Shown one piece after another: positions 61,099-64,000 of a stretch of 64,000 nucleotides of DNA. The notes under the pieces were generated by a model. That model saw only the letters and a list, made by a program, of their open reading frames with translations, was not told the origin of the DNA and did not search any database. How positions within the stretch are numbered: position 1 is the stretch's first letter; every line of letters begins with the position of its first letter. Both the position numbers and the translations under genes were made by a program. Source of the stretch: Mesotoga infera (lineage in GTDB: Bacteria; Thermotogota; Thermotogae; Petrotogales; Kosmotogaceae); NCBI RefSeq assembly GCF_900157305.1, contig NZ_LS974202.1:682001-746000 (forward strand). Reading direction: 5' to 3'.

Positions 61099-63819
61099 TC
61101 AGGAACGCCTTCTAGCAGAGAGGGCCTTCTTTATTTCGTATAACCAGAGTATGGCGCTTCCCAGCGCGATCGAGATGATAAGATCGACCAATCCCAGATG
61201 CTGTGTAGAGAAGAGTCTCTTCATGAACGGGATATAGATGACGCTCAGTTGGAGCAGGAAACTTCCGGCCACGGCAAGCACGAGGAATTTGTTGGTGCGC
61301 AGGCTAGTCCTGAAGACGGATTTCTTTCTCGATCTGATCGCCATCACCAGGAAGAGCTGCGAAAAGACCAGCGTCGAGAAGATCATCGTTCTCCACGGGC
61401 CGTTGCTATCGCCGAGCCAGTATATGTAGCCAGTACCCAGCGAGAAGGCAGCCATAATGAGACCTATCAGCGTCACCGTCCAGCCGCCGTTTGCGAAGAC
61501 GTGCTGTTGCGAGGGGTTGGGAGGTCGCTTCATTATGTCGTCTTCGGGAGGTTCCACCGCCAGCGCCAGCGCAGGAAGCCCGTCGGTTATAAGGTTTATC
61601 CACAGTATCTGGAGTGGCGCAAGCGGCAGAGATATGCCCATGAATGGACCGAGGAGCATTACCCAGATCTCGCCGAAGTTCGAAGCCAGTATGTATCTTA
61701 TGAACTTCTGTATGTTGTCGTAGATAGTCCTTCCTTCGCGCACGGCCGAGACGATAGTGGTGAAGTTGTCGTCTGTCAGCACCATGTCGGCTACTTCTTT
61801 GGTCACATCCGTTCCGGTTATACCCATCGCCACGCCTATATCGGCCTGCTTCAGGGCCGGCGCGTCGTTCACGCCGTCGCCGGTCATGGCCACTATGTTG
61901 CCCTGTCTCTGGAGCGAACCGACTATCTTCAATTTGTGTTCCGGGGCGACCCTCGCGTACACTGAAGTTGAGGCCGTGACCCTGTCGAGTTCGTCGTTGG
62001 AGAGGAGCTCTATATCACGGCCGGTCTTGACCTGGGATCTGTCGTCTATCATCGTAAGACTGGCGGCGATGTATCCGGCCGTCAGGGGATGGTCGCCGGT
62101 GATCATTATAGTTCGTATCCCTGCCTCTTTGGCGGTTACGATCGATTCTTTGACACCCTCTCTCGCCGGGTCCATCATACCGAACATCCCTATGAAGATC
62201 AGATCTCTCTCCTCCACGGTTTCACTCTCGACTTCGCTCTCTTCGACCGGTCTGAAGGCTATGCCGAGCACACGCATGCCATTGGAGGCCATCGAGTTGT
62301 TGCTCTCCACGATTCTGCTCTTCCACCCTTCGTCGAGGGGGTGTACTTCGTCTCCTTCCAGTACTCTATCGCACACCTCCATGAGCGAATCTACGGCTCC
62401 CTTGGTGAAGGCGACGTATTTCTCTATTCCATGCTCTCGTAAGTGTTCGGGAACATCGGCGGCGACTGCGCCTTTCGGGTCGGATTCGATCGCGTGTACG
62501 GTTGTCATTCTCTTTCTCTCCGAGTCGAAAGGCTTTTCGAGAACTCTGGGCATCGCCTGTTCGAGATCGCCCTTTTCAATTCCGACCCTGTAGGCGGCAT
62601 ATACAAGCGCGCCTTCGGTAGGGTCTCCGATCATATCGACCTGTTGCTTTTTTTGTACCGGTGGCTTGATAGTGGCGTCGTTGCAGAGAGCCCCTCCTGT
62701 GAGCATTATCTCCAGCGCCCTGTTATCGTCCTCGGGAAGCGACTCGGGATCGGGTTCGTCTTCCTTTCCAAAATCCAGCCTTCGCCCGGCCATCTCGAGG
62801 AGAGTTACGCGCATTCTGTTCTCGGTTATCGTTCCCGTCTTGTCCGAACATATCACCGTTACTGAGCCGAGAGTTTCGACGGCCGTGAGTTTGCGTATGA
62901 GCGCATTTTTCTTGAGCATCCGCTGGGCGCCAAGGGCAAGTGCTATCGTCACCACTGTCGGAAGGCCTTCCGGAACGGCGGCTACGGCGAACGAGACGGC
63001 GGTCAGGAACATAAGCTCGAGATCTTCTCCCCTTAGAAGCCCCATCACGAAGATAACGGCGACTATGCCCATCGCCAGAAGCGCCAGAACCTTGCCGAGC
63101 TGGTCGAGGTTCTTCTGGAGCGGCGTCTGGCCTTCGCGTGTGTCCTGTATCATCGTGGCGATTCGACCGATCTCCGTGCTCATACCGGTCGCCGTCACGA
63201 TTCCCGTTCCCCTTCCGTAAGTGACAACGGTACTCGAGTAGGCCATGTTTTTCCTGTCGCCGAGCGCAGGGTTTTTATCCTCTATTATCCCGCTATGTTT
63301 GTCTACCGCTTCCGATTCACCCGTCAGGGCCGATTCCTGTATCTTGAGGTTACTTGTTTCGATGAGACGCATATCGGCGGGGACTATGTTGCCAGCCTCC
63401 AGGATCACTATATCGCCGGGGACGACTTCGACCGCGCTTATCTCGACCGTTTTGCCCTCGCGTCTTACCTTCACCTTCGGGACGGACAGCCTTTTCAGGG
63501 CGGACATGGCCTTTTCGGCCTTGTACTCCTGGGAGAAGCCGAGAATAGTGTTGAGCGTGACTACCGCCAGTACAACTATCGTATCCCTGATCTCTCCTAT
63601 GAAGGCCGTTATAATTGCCGCGGCGATCAGTATTATGATCATAACCGAGGACAGCTGGGCGAGAAGTATCTTCCACGGGCTTCTCTTGTTTTTCTCGCTC
63701 AGTTCGTTCCTGCCGAATTTTTCGAGCCTCTCCCTTACCTCTACCGGAGAGAGCCCCTCTTCTCTAGAGTTCAGCCTCCGTATCGCTTCTTTTTTCTCGA
63801 GCCGGTACATGCTTTCCAT
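61099..63819 (-). CDS. SERCA-like P-type cation (calcium) ATPase
   Basis: 906 residues, the usual length for P2A pumps. Actuator motif ALTGESEAVDK, membrane motif AAVPEGLPTVV, phosphorylation site CSDKTGTITEN, nucleotide-binding AFTKGAVDSLMEVC, and the hinge TGDGVNDAPALKQADIG are all present, with ten predicted membrane segments. It exports Ca2+ or a similar cation using ATP. The stop lies in repeat-bordering DNA. ATG 63819 follows a GGGGGG run; it is 45 bases after the upstream gene. Confidence 0.92.
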   Translation of the reverse strand: MESMYRLEKKEAIRRLNSREEGLSPVEVRERLEKFGRNELSEKNKRSPWKILLAQLSSVMIIILIAAAIITAFIGEIRDTIVVLAVVTLNTILGFSQEYKAEKAMSALKRLSVPKVKVRREGKTVEISAVEVVPGDIVILEAGNIVPADMRLIETSNLKIQESALTGESEAVDKHSGIIEDKNPALGDRKNMAYSSTVVTYGRGTGIVTATGMSTEIGRIATMIQDTREGQTPLQKNLDQLGKVLALLAMGIVAVIFVMGLLRGEDLELMFLTAVSFAVAAVPEGLPTVVTIALALGAQRMLKKNALIRKLTAVETLGSVTVICSDKTGTITENRMRVTLLEMAGRRLDFGKEDEPDPESLPEDDNRALEIMLTGGALCNDATIKPPVQKKQQVDMIGDPTEGALVYAAYRVGIEKGDLEQAMPRVLEKPFDSERKRMTTVHAIESDPKGAVAADVPEHLREHGIEKYVAFTKGAVDSLMEVCDRVLEGDEVHPLDEGWKSRIVESNNSMASNGMRVLGIAFRPVEESEVESETVEERDLIFIGMFGMMDPAREGVKESIVTAKEAGIRTIMITGDHPLTAGYIAASLTMIDDRSQVKTGRDIELLSNDELDRVTASTSVYARVAPEHKLKIVGSLQRQGNIVAMTGDGVNDAPALKQADIGVAMGITGTDVTKEVADMVLTDDNFTTIVSAVREGRTIYDNIQKFIRYILASNFGEIWVMLLGPFMGISLPLAPLQILWINLITDGLPALALAVEPPEDDIMKRPPNPSQQHVFANGGWTVTLIGLIMAAFSLGTGYIYWLGDSNGPWRTMIFSTLVFSQLFLVMAIRSRKKSVFRTSLRTNKFLVLAVAGSFLLQLSVIYIPFMKRLFSTQHLGLVDLIISIALGSAILWLYEIKKALSARRRS

Positions 63820-63864
63820 TATACGACCCCCCGCGAACGTTCTCTTTGGTACAAGTTTATCATT

Positions 63865-64000
63865 TCATAGCGAAAGGTCTCTGTCCAGAAGGGCTCTGGT
63901 CCTTTTTATGAGCACTGGCCACAGCGACACCGTCCCCGCGGCGCATATCGCGGCTATTATGAGGGCCATCACCCAGCCGGCCAGCGTGCTTCTCAACAGA
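63865..64000 (-). CDS. C-terminal end of a membrane protein (5' end outside window)
   Basis: The minus frame is open from the window edge to TGA at 63865-63867 and encodes about 44 residues: one hydrophobic helix (AGWVMALIIAAICAAGTVSLWPVL) and a short charged tail ending DRDLSL. It ends 45 bases before the P-type ATPase start, so the two may form an operon. The family cannot be named from this fragment. Confidence 0.6.
   Translation of the reverse strand, partial: LLRSTLAGWVMALIIAAICAAGTVSLWPVLIKRTRALLDRDLSL

Noticed and set aside
61198-61965. 255-codon frame on the plus strand opposite the P-type ATPase
   Set aside because: It is the shadow of a conserved P-type ATPase and shows no independent features.

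Overview
The window looks like a chromosomal segment of an anaerobic bacterium, most likely a Thermotogota of the Mesotoga type. That placement is an inference from the style of the proteins, strong Shine-Dalgarno sites with many GTG/TTG starts, a desulforedoxin gene, and intergenic DNA packed with dispersed palindromic repeats. No rRNA, tRNA or CRISPR array was recognised.

Layout. 1-1082: end of an AbiE-type toxin-antitoxin pair. 1.96-20.7 kb: one long, co-directional Wzx/Wzy-type surface-polysaccharide locus. It holds a membrane phosphoglycosyl transferase, a nucleotidyltransferase with LegB/LegC/acetyltransferase enzymes for a 2,4-diamino sugar, a glycosyltransferase, FnlA/WbvR/FnlC-type enzymes for an L-configured N-acetyl-deoxysugar, more glycosyltransferases, an EpsG-like polymerase, a pyruvyl transferase, a flippase and an FrhB-like protein. 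20.7-30 kb: accessory DNA with a REP-associated tyrosine transposase (RAYT), small-protein genes, an XRE regulator, an AAA ATPase plus small partner, a Phd/PIN pair and decayed IS21 and MscS genes. 30.3-34.2 kb: a YehZYXW/OsmU-type osmoprotectant ABC transporter. 34.4-37.3 kb: a flavoprotein disulfide reductase and a reductive-dehalogenase-like Fe-S protein whose end runs into a repeat. 38.7-40.2 kb: a second, complete AbiE pair with a clear operator. 41.6-50.6 kb: MscS, then dnaK-hsp20-clp, a 2-hydroxyacid dehydrogenase, desulforedoxin, small secreted proteins and an orphan MetQ behind an attenuator-like leader. 51.9-53.1 kb: an AAA/DUF4143 ATPase. 53.2-60.5 kb: two near-identical group II introns, each carrying the same IS21-family insertion inside the reverse-transcriptase gene. 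61.1-64 kb: a SERCA-like P-type ATPase and the end of a membrane-protein gene.

The most distinctive theme is the relation between the intergenic hairpin repeats and mobile elements. At least six palindrome families, plus non-palindromic cassettes, form composite islands between genes. A RAYT gene is flanked by one of these families. Both group II introns begin immediately downstream of such hairpins, after the same CTC, although the two hairpins belong to different families. In silico removal of the IS21 element and one copy of its 5-bp target duplication restores an uninterrupted 441-codon intron reverse transcriptase. The composite intron is present at two sites with intact boundaries, which suggests the interrupted intron was mobilised in trans.
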